Part shown: positions 48,229 through 57,391 of the stretch, piece after piece | Layout: each line of letters starts with the position of its first letter | Position numbering within the stretch: the stretch's first letter is position 1 | Source: JBFXAF01 sp050184585 | GTDB lineage: Bacteria > Pseudomonadota > Alphaproteobacteria > Rhizobiales > Rhizobiaceae | NCBI GenBank assembly: GCA_050184585.1 | Contig: JBFXAF010000006.1 | Coordinates: forward strand, 223,232-287,231 | Reading direction: 5' to 3' | Length of the DNA: 64,000 bases | Position numbers and translations under genes: made by a program | Notes under the pieces: generated by a model | The model's database searches: none | What the model was told of the DNA's origin: nothing | What the model saw: only the letters and a program-made list of their open reading frames with translations

Positions 48229-49004
48229 TGGGGGCGGCCGTCCCGCGCAGGCTGGAAGGCAGTGTCGGCCTGGTCACAGGCGCGGCGCGCGGCATCGGAC
48301 GCGCGGTCGCCCAGCGGCTCGCCATGGAGGGCGCGAGGCTCATACTGTTCGATCGCGACGCCGCTGGCGGGCGCGAGACCGCGGAAATGCTCACCCAATC
48401 GCGCGCGACCGCCCTGCCCTTCGAAGTCGACGTCGCCGACCGGTCGTCGATACGCGAGGCGCTCGACGCCGCCACCTCCGCGCTCGGCGTACCGGACATC
48501 CTGGTGAACAACGCGGCGGTCGGGAAACCGGCGGCGTTCCTGGACATAACCGATGGCGACTTCGAGATGATGATGGCCATCAATGTCGGCGGCGTCTTCG
48601 CCGTCAGCCAGGAGGTCGCGCGCGGCATGGCGCGGCGCGGCTCGGGGCGGATCGTCAACGTCGCTTCGCTTGCCGCGCACACCGCCAACGACAATCAGGC
48701 GGCCTATGCCGCGTCCAAGGGCGCCGTCGTCGCGATGACCAGGGTCATGGCATTCGAACTCGGCCGGAGCGGCATCGCCGTCAACGCGGTCTCGCCGGGT
48801 CCGATCGACACCGAACTGGCCGCGACAATGCTTACGCCCGCCGCCCGGCGCGCCCGCGAGGAACGCATTCCGCAGGGACGACTGGGCTTGCCCGAGGAGG
48901 TTGCCGCCGCGGTGGCGTTCCTGGCTTCGCCGGACGCCGCCTACATCAACGGCACCGTGCTCGTCGTCGACGGCGGGCTGCTTCACGCAGGCATCCGAGC
49001 CTGA
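48228..49004 (+). CDS. SDR-family oxidoreductase
   Basis: The 258-residue classical short-chain dehydrogenase has the cofactor motif TGAARGIGRAVA (residues 17-28), NNAAVG, the catalytic Ser in VNVASLAAH, and Y-A-A-S-K (YxxxK). The C-terminal SPGPIDTELA follows. The residues after the second strand (FDRDAAG) favour NAD(H). It is coupled to the NTF2-like gene and followed by an isochorismatase-fold gene. It probably oxidises an alcohol made by the pathway. Confidence 0.94.
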   Translation: MGAAVPRRLEGSVGLVTGAARGIGRAVAQRLAMEGARLILFDRDAAGGRETAEMLTQSRATALPFEVDVADRSSIREALDAATSALGVPDILVNNAAVGKPAAFLDITDGDFEMMMAINVGGVFAVSQEVARGMARRGSGRIVNVASLAAHTANDNQAAYAASKGAVVAMTRVMAFELGRSGIAVNAVSPGPIDTELAATMLTPAARRAREERIPQGRLGLPEEVAAAVAFLASPDAAYINGTVLVVDGGLLHAGIRA

Positions 49005-49034
49005 GCCACCAGTCCATTTTTCAACGGAGTGACA

Positions 49035-49694
49035 ATGTCCGACGCCAACGACCCACGCCTCGACCCGAGGCTCGATCCCGCCAAGACGGCCGTCGTGCTG
49101 ATCGATTTGCAGAACGACATCATCCGCAACCAGGAAGGACCTTTCTATTCGTCGATCCACGATCAGGTGAAGGAAAGGAAGGTCGTCGAGAACGTCGTGC
49201 GACTGACCGAGGGCGCACGGGCTGCCGGCGCGACCATCTTCTACATCACCGTGGTGCGCAGGAAAGACTATGAGGACGTGGTCAACCAGCTCACCGAACT
49301 CGTGGCCGCAGGCAAGGGAGTGCCTGCCAAGAAGCAGGTGTCGCTCATCGAAGGCACCAGGGGCGCCCAACTCGTTGACGAACTCAAGCCTCAACCGCAG
49401 GACTACGTCCTCGTGAAGAAGCGCCGCAACGCCTTCCACCAGACCGAACTCGACTTCCACCTAAGGGCGCGGGGGATCACGACGATCGTCATTGGCGGCG
49501 TTGCGACGGACCTCGGCGTCGAGAACACCGTCCGCGACGCGTGGGACCGCGACTACAACGTGGTCGTCGTCGAGGACATCTCGGTTGCCGTGCCCCCCGC
49601 GGCGCACGACAACGCGATCAAGTCGATCTTCCCGCGGATGGCGCGCATCATGTCGACCGATCAGGTCCTCGCCGAACTCCGAAAAGACGCCTGA
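49035..49694 (+). CDS. Isochorismatase-fold hydrolase without catalytic cysteine
   Basis: The 219-residue protein has the cysteine-hydrolase fold: the Asp of VVLIDLQNDII (D24), the Lys of LVKKRRNAFHQTELD, and GGVATDLGVENTVRDAW. In nicotinamidase- and amidohydrolase-type members the last motif contains the nucleophilic Cys; here the position is Gly161. True isochorismatases (EntB, PhzD) also lack the Cys and hydrolyse a vinyl ether. An ether, enol or C-C bond rather than an amide may be the target. The ATG at 49035 is favoured over GTG 49029 because of GGAG spacing. Confidence 0.88.
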   Translation: MSDANDPRLDPRLDPAKTAVVLIDLQNDIIRNQEGPFYSSIHDQVKERKVVENVVRLTEGARAAGATIFYITVVRRKDYEDVVNQLTELVAAGKGVPAKKQVSLIEGTRGAQLVDELKPQPQDYVLVKKRRNAFHQTELDFHLRARGITTIVIGGVATDLGVENTVRDAWDRDYNVVVVEDISVAVPPAAHDNAIKSIFPRMARIMSTDQVLAELRKDA

Positions 49695-49709
49695 CAAGGA
49701 CAGCGCGCC

Positions 49710-50480
49710 GTGACCGACGCGGTTGCGCTGCTTTTGGGAGACCTGCGGGCCTGGCAGTTCGTTCTCGTCCTGGCAGCCGCCTTCTCGACCAGCATATTCC
49801 ACACCATGAGCGGGTTCGCCGGCGGCGTCCTGCTCTCCTTCCTCATCGCGCCTCTGCTCGGCGTGGAAGCGGTGATCCCGGTCCTCGCGGTCGCGCTGAC
49901 AATCAGCGCGACCTCTCGGGCGTGGGCGTTCAGGCGTGACGTCGACTGGCGCGTGCTGGCGACGATCATGGCGCCGGCCACGCCGGCGATCGTCGCCGGG
50001 TCGCTGGTCTATACGCTCATGCCGATCGCCGCGATCTCGATCGTGCTCGGCGTGTTTCTTCTCGCCACGGTGATGTTGAGGCGACCTCTTAGGCAGGGGA
50101 GCCAGGGAGTTGGGACGTTCGGCCTGGGACTGGCCGGCGCGGCGTTCGGCGCGCTCTCCGGGATCACCATCGGCGCGGGCATGATCCTCGCGCCGTTCCT
50201 GATGGGGCGGGGGCTGGTGCGCGAGCGCTTCGCGGCCGTGTTCGCCTGCATCGCCCTCCTGCTCAATGCCACCAAATCGACGGTCTTCCTGGCCACGGCG
50301 ACGCTCGACGCCCATCTGGTGACGCTGGGCGTGGCAATCGGACTCTGCACCATTCCGGGCACCTGGCTTGGCTACGAACTTCTCATGCGCACGTCGGTGC
50401 GCGTCCACACGGCCTTCGTCGAAGCGCTGATCGTGATCGGTGGCGTCGGCTTCGTCTGGTACGGGCTGGCCGCGATCTGA
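49710..50480 (+). CDS. TauE/SafE-family membrane transporter
   Basis: The 256-residue membrane protein has about eight hydrophobic segments in two repeated halves. Both halves carry the family pattern (FHTMSGFAGGVLLSFLIAPLLG and GLAGAAFGALSGITIGAGMILAPFLM). The family exports sulfonates, sulfite or organic anions. The GTG start at 49710 lies 15 bases after the preceding stop. It is the last gene of the plus-strand run from the TRAP transporter and is convergent with quiC. Confidence 0.9.
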   Translation: MTDAVALLLGDLRAWQFVLVLAAAFSTSIFHTMSGFAGGVLLSFLIAPLLGVEAVIPVLAVALTISATSRAWAFRRDVDWRVLATIMAPATPAIVAGSLVYTLMPIAAISIVLGVFLLATVMLRRPLRQGSQGVGTFGLGLAGAAFGALSGITIGAGMILAPFLMGRGLVRERFAAVFACIALLLNATKSTVFLATATLDAHLVTLGVAIGLCTIPGTWLGYELLMRTSVRVHTAFVEALIVIGGVGFVWYGLAAI

Positions 50481-50507
50481 CTGGGCAACGGAAACGTCCG
50501 CCAGCCG

Positions 50508-52397
50508 TCAGATTCGTGGCATGCCCTTCGGCCGGATGCCGCGTTTCTGCGCGGCGATCCTGAACGGCGCATTGGGAGCGCCATAGCCGCGATAGGCGCC
50601 ACGGCGCTCCACGATCTCGAAGAAGAACCCCTCGCCGAAGTTGCGGCCGTAGAGCTGGAAATACTCGCCTCCGGCATCGCGATCATAGAGGATGTTCCGG
50701 CTGCGGAGACGTTCGGTCGTCTCCGCGTCAAGGCCGAAACGGGCCTCGAGGTCATCATAGTAGTTCGGTGTGATCTCCAGGGGCTGGAAGCCCAGGACGG
50801 CCATGCGGTCGGCGGTCTCGAAGACGTCGCCGCAGGCGAAGGCGATGTGCTGAACGCTGGAGCCAAAACTCTCGGCGATGAAATGCCCGGCCAGGGTCCG
50901 CCTGTTTTCGGCGCCGTTGAGGGTCAACCGCAACCCATCATCACCGCTTTCCACGACCTGGCTCCGGACCAGCCCTCCCGGGTCTACCACATCCACCATC
51001 GGTGATTTCGCGGTCCTGAAGATCGCCGTGTAGAACAGCAGCCAGGTCAGCATCTCCTCGTAGTTCATCGTCTGGGCGACGTGGTCGATGCGCGCCAACC
51101 CGGCGCCACCATATGTCTGATCGACGCGCTCGAACTCGACGTCCCAGACCTTTGCGAGCGCCTCATCGAGGAAGTAGATGACGCCGCCGCCCACGCCCCT
51201 GATCGCCGGGATCGCGTACTCGCCTGGGCCACGCTGTTCGGAGAAGACCTCCGCGCCCAGGGCGCGGGCGCGGGCGACGGTCGCCGACGCGTCGGCGACG
51301 CGCAGGCCCAGCGCGTAGACGTTCGTTCCATGCACGAGATAGGAGGAATGCGCGAAACCCTCCTGGCTCGTATTGATGACGACGTTGACCTCGTCTCCCA
51401 TGCCCTGGCGCCAAACCGTCACGTCGCGGTTCCGATGTCGCGCGGCAAGTGAAAAACCCATCGTCGCCAGCAGAGCGGCGAGTTCATCCGCTTCGTGCGC
51501 GTCGGCCGCGAACTCCACGAACTCGACGCCAGAGACGGCGATGCGGTCGGGCATCTCCGGCACCTGAATTGCGATCGCCGGTTCGACGCGTCGGACCTGA
51601 TCCATGAGGTTGACGAGCGACCGGCGGCCGTCGACGGCGATCGAACGGGGCGACCCACCCCTGAACTGATCGTTGAATATCTCGAGCGACAGCGGTCCGT
51701 CATAGCCCGTCGCGGCGACCGCGCGCATGAACCCCGTGACGTCCAGGTCCCCCTCGCCGGGCATGTTGCGGAAGTGGCGCGACCAGTACAGCAGGTCCAT
51801 GTCGATCCGCGGCGCATCGGCAAGTTGAACGATGAAGATGCGGTCGCCGGGAATGGCGCGGATCGAATCGACATCGACTTTTCGCGCCAGCGTGTGAAAG
51901 GAATCGAGGATAAGCCCGATACGGGGGTGGTCGGCGCGGCGGACGATCTCCCAGGCATCGCGATGGTCGCTGACATGACGACCCCATGCGAGCGCCTCGA
52001 ACCCCACCCTCACACCAAATTCGCCGGCGAGATCGCCCAGATCACGAAAATCGGCGGCCGCGCGGTCGATGCCGCCCAGAGCCAGAGGCGATACGTTCGA
52101 ACAGATCAGCATCAGGTCGGTGCCGATCTGGTTCATCAGCTCGAACTTGCGCCTCGCGCGCTCGAAAGCTTGCGCCCGCTGCGGCGCCGGAAGCCCCTCG
52201 AAGTCCCGGAAGGGCTGGAACAATGTGATCTCCAGCCCGTGGTCGCGGACGATCGCCCCGATTTCCGCGGCGCCGCCATCGAAGGCGAGGAAGTCATTCT
52301 CGAATATCTCGACGCCGTCGAAACCCGCCGCAGCGATGGCCGACAGCTTCTCCTTCAGGTCGCCACTCAGCGAAACCGTTGCGATGGAGGTCTTCAT
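50508..52397 (-). CDS. quiC: 3-Dehydroshikimate dehydratase fused to an HPPD-like domain
   Basis: The 629-residue two-domain protein has an N-terminal sugar-isomerase TIM barrel (residues 1-285; FDGVEIFENDFL, LMLICSNVSPLALGG, LILDSFHTLA, LSLEIFND). The C-terminal vicinal-oxygen-chelate region (290-629; IDHVAQTMNYEEM, SSVQHIAFACGDVFE, FFFEIVERRG) resembles 4-hydroxyphenylpyruvate dioxygenase. This architecture is the bacterial QuiC1 type, which converts 3-dehydroshikimate to protocatechuate in quinate/shikimate use. The ATG at 52397 gives MKTSIATVSLSG. No protocatechuate ring-cleavage genes are in the window. The 212 bases upstream (52398-52609) hold no clear element. Confidence 0.92.
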   Translation of the reverse strand: MKTSIATVSLSGDLKEKLSAIAAAGFDGVEIFENDFLAFDGGAAEIGAIVRDHGLEITLFQPFRDFEGLPAPQRAQAFERARRKFELMNQIGTDLMLICSNVSPLALGGIDRAAADFRDLGDLAGEFGVRVGFEALAWGRHVSDHRDAWEIVRRADHPRIGLILDSFHTLARKVDVDSIRAIPGDRIFIVQLADAPRIDMDLLYWSRHFRNMPGEGDLDVTGFMRAVAATGYDGPLSLEIFNDQFRGGSPRSIAVDGRRSLVNLMDQVRRVEPAIAIQVPEMPDRIAVSGVEFVEFAADAHEADELAALLATMGFSLAARHRNRDVTVWRQGMGDEVNVVINTSQEGFAHSSYLVHGTNVYALGLRVADASATVARARALGAEVFSEQRGPGEYAIPAIRGVGGGVIYFLDEALAKVWDVEFERVDQTYGGAGLARIDHVAQTMNYEEMLTWLLFYTAIFRTAKSPMVDVVDPGGLVRSQVVESGDDGLRLTLNGAENRRTLAGHFIAESFGSSVQHIAFACGDVFETADRMAVLGFQPLEITPNYYDDLEARFGLDAETTERLRSRNILYDRDAGGEYFQLYGRNFGEGFFFEIVERRGAYRGYGAPNAPFRIAAQKRGIRPKGMPRI

Positions 52398-52609
52398 TGC
52401 GTCCTGAATAGCGCGAGACGGCCGCCAGTTCACCTAACATTTCCGGCGGACGTCGTAACGTGGCTTCACGGGCGGCCAAGGCCTCCTGGCGAACGTGGGC
52501 AATGTGAGGATCGATGCCTTGACGGTCGTACTTTCCTGCTGATCTCATCGCGGCCAGCGAACCCCGGATGGTTGCGTCCTCTTCATGCCTTTGAGTTGCG
52601 GTTCCGATC

Positions 52610-53470
52610 ATGAAGGCTGAGCTTCTCTGCAACCCGGAAAACCAGCTGGGCGAAGGCCCGGTCTGGTCCGAGGCCGAGAATTGCCTCTATTGGGTCGACA
52701 TCCGTGAACCGGGGCTTTTCCGGTTTGACGAGAATGGGGTCAGGCATTTTCCGATGCCCGTCATGCCGGGTTGCCTGGCCATTCGCCGGTCAGGTGGATT
52801 GGCTGTCGCCCTGCAGGGCGGCATCCATTCCTTCGATCCGGACACACAGGAACTCCAGCTGCTCGTGGATGTCGAACCCGACCGGCCCGAAAACCGGCCG
52901 AACGATGGCAGATGCGACGCAGGTGGCAGGTTCTGGCTGGGGACGATGGTCGACCGCAACCGCTACACCGGTGGTTCGCTGTACAGGATCGATGATGAAG
53001 GCGCCGTCGCGATGCTGACCGACATCGCGGTTCCGAATTCGATACAGTTCAGCCCCGATGGTGGCACGCTCTATTTTTCGGATACCCCGACGGGCCAGAT
53101 CTGGGCGTACGATCTGGAGTCCGGCGGCGCGGTCATCGGCAATCGCCGCCTGCTCGTTGCGCCTTCCGTGCTGCCCGGCAAACCCGATGGTTCGGCGATG
53201 GACAGCGAAGGCTGCCTTTGGAATGCCCGCTTCGGGGCAGGATGCATCGCGCGCATAACTCCGGACGGTGGATGCGATCGCCTGATCCCGGTTCCGGTGT
53301 CGCAGGTCTCCTCCTGCACGTTCGGAGGGACCGATGGTCGGACCCTCTACGTCACGAGCGCGAAACAGAATCTCGGTCCGGACTCGCTTGCGGCGGAACC
53401 GCTCGCCGGCGCCGTTTTTGCGATCCCGACAGGCGTCACCGGCATACCTGAACGCACCTATGCATGGTGA
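52610..53470 (+). CDS. SMP-30/gluconolactonase-family lactonase
   Basis: The 286-residue six-bladed beta-propeller has the metal ligands expected in this family: E15 (LGEGPVW), N143 (VPNSIQFSPD) and D193 (KPDGSAMDSEG), with N98 (ENRPNDGRCDAGG) on the substrate side. It hydrolyses an aldono- or similar lactone. It stands at the left end of a probable sugar-acid cluster and is convergent with the Ldh2-type dehydrogenase gene. Confidence 0.93.
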   Translation: MKAELLCNPENQLGEGPVWSEAENCLYWVDIREPGLFRFDENGVRHFPMPVMPGCLAIRRSGGLAVALQGGIHSFDPDTQELQLLVDVEPDRPENRPNDGRCDAGGRFWLGTMVDRNRYTGGSLYRIDDEGAVAMLTDIAVPNSIQFSPDGGTLYFSDTPTGQIWAYDLESGGAVIGNRRLLVAPSVLPGKPDGSAMDSEGCLWNARFGAGCIARITPDGGCDRLIPVPVSQVSSCTFGGTDGRTLYVTSAKQNLGPDSLAAEPLAGAVFAIPTGVTGIPERTYAW

Positions 53471-53504
53471 TGGACACCAGACGGATGTCCCCGGGGTTGA
53501 GACC

Positions 53505-54548
53505 CTATAGCAGCGCCTGGACGCCTGCCGCGCGGGCGATCTCGTTGATTTCCTGAGCCAGTTTGGGGTGGAGCGGAATGCCTGTGCGGGACCGCTCCTC
53601 CATCGCGAGCCGCTCGGGATCGCCTGGGGCCATGACCGGTCTGGCAGGGTCCGACGGCGCGAGATTCCGCAGCATCGACGCAAAGAGCCCGGATCGCGTC
53701 TGATACTCCTCCGGAGCGGCAACCTGACCGATGTCGATCGCAAGCAGACAGTGGCCAATCTCGAGGTACTGTCCCTTGTTTCCTGTCGCCAGATCCTGCC
53801 CGCCAACGAACGCCCCCGATGCGATGGACGCAAGCGATTCGACCATCGCGCCCAAACCATACCCCTTGTGGCCGCCAACGGGCGTCAATCGCCTGATGCG
53901 GGCAGCCTCGTTCGCATCCGTCAGCGGATTTCCGTCCAGGTCCACAGCCCAGCCTTCAGGAAGCGTTTGCGCCGCCCTCTGCGCCATGACGATCTTCCCC
54001 ATCGCGACGGTGGACATCGCGATATCCAGAAGAATCCCCTGCCCGGCGGGATCGGGAGCAGCAAAGGCGAAGGGCACCGCACCGAACGCAGGCTCGCGAG
54101 CCAGCGGAGGGACGACGGTACGTCCCGGCGTTCCGGAAAACGCCATGCCCGCCATGCCTTCGCCCGCGGCGAGCGAGGCATAATAGCCCGCGGCGCCGAA
54201 ATGGTTCGAACTGCGGACAAAGACCGCCGAGATGCCGTGGACCCGCGCCTTCGCGATAGCCATGTGCATTGCCTGCTCGGCCGCGGGGTGGCCGAGCCCA
54301 TGCCCGCCGTCGATCAGAGCCAGCCCGCCGACGTCGACCACGACACGCGGCACTGCCGTCAGATCGAGGCGACCCTCGTTCAGCCACCCCGCGTAGACGG
54401 GCAGCATCGCTATCCCGTGGGTATCAATCCCCCGAAGGTCGGCATAACTCATCGCCCGAGAGCAAGCGTCGATCGACTCCCGGGGCATGTTCCAAGCGGC
54501 AAGGATCGCCCGCTGCTGCGCGTCCAGCACTTCCTTCTGATATGCCAA
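53505..54548 (-). CDS. Ldh2-family (malate/L-lactate-type) dehydrogenase
   Basis: The 347-residue NAD(P)-dependent 2-hydroxyacid dehydrogenase belongs to the type II malate/lactate family. Typical stretches are DLRGIDTHGIAMLPVYAGWL, ALIDGGHGLGHPAA, VRSSNHFGAAGYYA with the catalytic His, and TPVGGHKGYGLGAMVESL. Members oxidise malate, sulfolactate, ureidoglycolate or sugar-acid derivatives. It is divergent from the PanE-like reductase, with an ATTAT-GT-ATAAT palindrome between, so the GntR regulator may control both. Confidence 0.92.
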   Translation of the reverse strand: MAYQKEVLDAQQRAILAAWNMPRESIDACSRAMSYADLRGIDTHGIAMLPVYAGWLNEGRLDLTAVPRVVVDVGGLALIDGGHGLGHPAAEQAMHMAIAKARVHGISAVFVRSSNHFGAAGYYASLAAGEGMAGMAFSGTPGRTVVPPLAREPAFGAVPFAFAAPDPAGQGILLDIAMSTVAMGKIVMAQRAAQTLPEGWAVDLDGNPLTDANEAARIRRLTPVGGHKGYGLGAMVESLASIASGAFVGGQDLATGNKGQYLEIGHCLLAIDIGQVAAPEEYQTRSGLFASMLRNLAPSDPARPVMAPGDPERLAMEERSRTGIPLHPKLAQEINEIARAAGVQALL

Positions 54549-54609
54549 GGCGCTCCCTCCCCTGTCTCACCAAATTACCAATTGACGGCGAGGCCGAGGC
54601 ATAGTTTGT

Positions 54610-54621
54610 ATTATGTATAAT
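54610..54621. promoter_or_regulatory. Palindrome between ldh2 and panE-like genes
   Basis: ATTAT-GT-ATAAT (54610-54621) is a 12-base palindrome in the 85-base divergent spacer. It contains ATGTAT, as do the sites near 56508 and 61271, and may bind the GntR regulator encoded at 55624-56403. Confidence 0.4.
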
Positions 54622-54633
54622 GAAAGGATGCAA

Positions 54634-55617
54634 ATGCGCGTTTGCATATTTGGTGCTGGTGCCGTCGGAGGACACCTTGCGGCGAGACTGGCTGCGTCTG
54701 GTCAAGATCCGCTCGTCATAGGGCGCGGCGCCCACTTGCAGGCGATGAAGCAAGACGGCCTCACGCTGAAGATCGGCGATGCCGAGATATCCCACCCGGT
54801 TCGCTGCTCTGACGATCCATTCTCCGAGGATGCGCAGGACGTCATCATCACGACGCTGAAAGGCCCAGCCCTGCCTGGCGCCGCCAAGGCGCTCGCACAT
54901 CTGTGCCACCCGGACACCGTGATCGTCTACGCCCTGAACGGCATACCATGGTGGTACTTCTTTGGTCTCGACGACCGCAAGCTGCCAATTCTCGATCCAG
55001 GTCAGGTCCTTTGGGATCAGGTCGGAGTGGAAAGGACCATCGGCTGCGTCGTCTATTCTGCCAACGAGATCGTCAAGCCCGGCGTGGTCCTTAATCGCTC
55101 CGCGCAGCGCAATCGATTCGTGCTCGGCGAGCCCAACGGGACCAAGACGCAACGGGTCGCGTCAATCTCGGCCGCGCTTGAAAGGGCTGGCCTGGAGGCC
55201 CCCGTCACCCCGCGGATCCGCACCGAGATCTGGCGCAAGTTCATCACCGGGAACCTGACCCTTTCGACGCTGGCGGCCATGACCCAATCCAGCGTCGATT
55301 TTCTGCTCGCGCGACCCGACATGCGCGAACTCGCTCGGAGCGTCGCCGCCGAGGGAATGGCCCTGGCGAAGGCGCTTGGCGTGGATCTCGAGGACTACGA
55401 CTTCGCCGCCAGCCTCGACCCGAACAACGTTCCGAAGGGCAACCGCCCCTCGATGCTTCAGGATCTGGAGCTCGGGCGTCCCATGGAGATAGACAGCTTC
55501 ATCGTCGTCATACAGGAAATGGCCAGGATGACGGGCACCCCCATGCCGTCGTTCGACATCGTCGCTGCTTTGCTCAAGACCCGCGCCGCCGCGGCAGGAT
55601 TGTGGAACACGCACTGA
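54634..55617 (+). CDS. Ketopantoate-reductase-family (PanE/ApbA) oxidoreductase
   Basis: The 327-residue protein begins MRVCIFGAGAVGGHLAARLAASGQ, the NADP-binding motif of the PanE family. It continues with YALNGIPWWYF, TEIWRKFITGNLTLSTLAAM and a C-terminal KGNRPSMLQDLELGRPMEIDSF, in which the Lys, Asn and Ser/Glu of the active site are kept. The start at 54634 is six bases after AAAGG; in-frame ATGs at 54613 and 54628 are less suitable. Several PanE homologues reduce 2-oxo acids other than ketopantoate, and the catabolic setting suggests this. Confidence 0.9.
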   Translation: MRVCIFGAGAVGGHLAARLAASGQDPLVIGRGAHLQAMKQDGLTLKIGDAEISHPVRCSDDPFSEDAQDVIITTLKGPALPGAAKALAHLCHPDTVIVYALNGIPWWYFFGLDDRKLPILDPGQVLWDQVGVERTIGCVVYSANEIVKPGVVLNRSAQRNRFVLGEPNGTKTQRVASISAALERAGLEAPVTPRIRTEIWRKFITGNLTLSTLAAMTQSSVDFLLARPDMRELARSVAAEGMALAKALGVDLEDYDFAASLDPNNVPKGNRPSMLQDLELGRPMEIDSFIVVIQEMARMTGTPMPSFDIVAALLKTRAAAAGLWNTH

Positions 55618-55623
55618 CTCGCG

Positions 55624-56403
55624 TCAGCCCTTCCCCTCGGAAGCCTGTTTCCACTCTTCCTCTTCCATCTCGATGAGCGAGTCGCGCCAGTCCATCACAC
55701 TGAAATCAGACGGATTCATCACCGACGTCTCACGGGCGCCCGATGCGTTTCCGTTCTGAATCATCCGGAACTCCAGCATGTGCGAATCGAGCGCCGCCTG
55801 AGGCGTCAGGCGCTTGAGCGAAAACTTGATCCAGGGAGCGACCATGTCGAGGATGTAGTTGGCGATGGTCTCAGTCAACTCGTTGCCGGTGGCTCTGTGA
55901 ATGGCCCGATGGAATTCGAGATCGGCTTCCAGAACCTCGTCCCAGGGCGGGCTCTCGACCCTGGTAAATGACCTCATCTTCTCTATTGCCTTGCTCATCG
56001 CCGCGAGGTCCTCATCGGTGCGGCGTTCGGCAGCCAGCTCCGCGCAACCGCGGGCGATCAGACGACGGACCTCCATCATCTTCTGCGGTGTCGTCTCCTG
56101 GAGGTAGAGCTTGAACAACAGCAATTGCGCGAGGGACGGCTCGATCCCCGGATTGACGAACATGCCCGAGCCGCGGCGGACAGCCAGGACACCCATCGCC
56201 TCGAATATCTTCAGGGCCTCGCGCACCGGCGTGCGGCTTATGCCCAACGTGTCGCCGATTTCGGCTTCCGTCGGCAGTCGAGATCCGGGTTTCAACTTAC
56301 CCGTGATGATCTGATCCTTGAGGTACTCGAGAACGATCTGAATCCGTGTCGGCTGCTTCTTGAGACTTGGGTCATACATCAGACGAGGGAGCGCATAGGA
56401 CAT
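55624..56403 (-). CDS. GntR-family regulator, FadR/FCD type
   Basis: The 259-residue protein has an N-terminal GntR winged helix (VLEYLKDQIITGKLKPGSRLPTEAEIGDTLGISRTPVREALKIFEAMGVL) and a helical FCD domain. EADLEFHRAIHRATGNE in that domain carries the metal/ligand-binding Asp and His. FCD regulators respond to sugar acids and other carboxylates. It lies between the PanE-like gene (convergent) and the divergent ApnO-like gene, so it is the likely local regulator of the sugar-acid cluster. Its tail from residue 205 on is rich in acidic residues. Confidence 0.92.
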   Translation of the reverse strand: MSYALPRLMYDPSLKKQPTRIQIVLEYLKDQIITGKLKPGSRLPTEAEIGDTLGISRTPVREALKIFEAMGVLAVRRGSGMFVNPGIEPSLAQLLLFKLYLQETTPQKMMEVRRLIARGCAELAAERRTDEDLAAMSKAIEKMRSFTRVESPPWDEVLEADLEFHRAIHRATGNELTETIANYILDMVAPWIKFSLKRLTPQAALDSHMLEFRMIQNGNASGARETSVMNPSDFSVMDWRDSLIEMEEEEWKQASEGKG

Positions 56404-56546
56404 CCGCGATTCAGCCTCCGATCAACCTTGAGATTATGGCCGGTTCGCCGCCTTTTGCCAACCTTGCGCCGGTTGGCACGGCCAGAATGAATTGACCGGT
56501 AAAAGCATATGTATTATGAATGACGTATTCAATGAGGATATGCGGG

Positions 56547-57389
56547 ATGCGGACGATAGCGCTGTTTGGGGCGGGCGGCAAAATGGGCCAACGGCTGGCC
56601 GCAAACCTCCTTGCCGACGATCGTTACGTGGTTCGCTGCGTAGAGCCCGCGCAGACCGGCCGGGATGCCCTCATGCGGAATCATTCCGTCGAGTGCATGC
56701 CCGAGGCCGATGCGCTGAAGGGTGCGGAGGTCGTCATCCTCGCGGTTCCGGATTCGGCGATCGGCAAGGTCTCTCACAAGATTGCGCCGCTTCTGGAACC
56801 CGGCGCCATGCTGGTGCTTCTCGACGCTGCCGCACCCTTTGCTGGTGAACTGCCCGATCGCGAGGATCTTACCTACTTCATCGCCCACCCCTGCCATCCG
56901 CCGATGTTCAACGACGAGACCGAGTTCGCCGCGAAGCGGGACTATTTTGGCGGCGTTGCCGCGAAACAGAACATCGTCTGCTCGCTTATGCAGGGCCCGG
57001 AACACGCATATGCCGTCGGCGAGGAGGTGGCGCGGTCGTTCTACGGACCGGTGATGAAGGTCCACCGCGCGACGGTGGAGCAGATGGCGATCCTGGAACC
57101 GGTGCTGTCGGAGACGATAACCGCCACCTGCCTGACCCTCATGAGAGAAGGCATCGACGAGGCGGTCTTGCGCGGCGTTCCCTGGGACATGGCGCGCGAC
57201 TTCGTCGTCGGACACATCTTCATCGAAGCAGCGATCATCTTCGAAGAACTGAAGGGCGTTCGAATGTCCGACGCATGTCTGCGTGCGATCGATGACGCCA
57301 AGCGGACGATCATCCACCCCGACTGGCGGCAGGTGTTCGAACCCGAGCAGATCAAGAAGAGCATCGAGTACATCACAAGCCCAGCCTAG
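56547..57389 (+). CDS. PGDH_C-family NAD-dependent enzyme, apionate-oxidoisomerase-like
   Basis: The 280-residue protein begins MRTIALFGAGGKMGQRLAANL (dinucleotide motif GxGxxG-like). It continues with VVILAVPDSAIGKV, YFIAHPCHPPMFNDE, GGVAAKQNIVCSLMQGPE and VEQMAILEPVLSETITATCLTLMREG. This pattern matches my memory of D-apionate oxidoisomerase (ApnO) and its relatives, which oxidise and rearrange branched sugar acids. The ATG at 56547 fits the domain start; in-frame ATGs at 56520 and 56532 are alternatives. The upstream spacer holds CATATGTATTATG at about 56506-56518. It is followed after two bases by the repeat protein. Confidence 0.85.
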   Translation: MRTIALFGAGGKMGQRLAANLLADDRYVVRCVEPAQTGRDALMRNHSVECMPEADALKGAEVVILAVPDSAIGKVSHKIAPLLEPGAMLVLLDAAAPFAGELPDREDLTYFIAHPCHPPMFNDETEFAAKRDYFGGVAAKQNIVCSLMQGPEHAYAVGEEVARSFYGPVMKVHRATVEQMAILEPVLSETITATCLTLMREGIDEAVLRGVPWDMARDFVVGHIFIEAAIIFEELKGVRMSDACLRAIDDAKRTIIHPDWRQVFEPEQIKKSIEYITSPA

Positions 57390-57391
57390 AC

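Noticed and set aside
52294..52632. Minus-strand reading frame of 112 codons between quiC and the lactonase gene
   Set aside because: It starts inside the lactonase gene and ends inside quiC. It has no ribosome site and matches no family I know, so I treat the 212-base spacer as non-coding.
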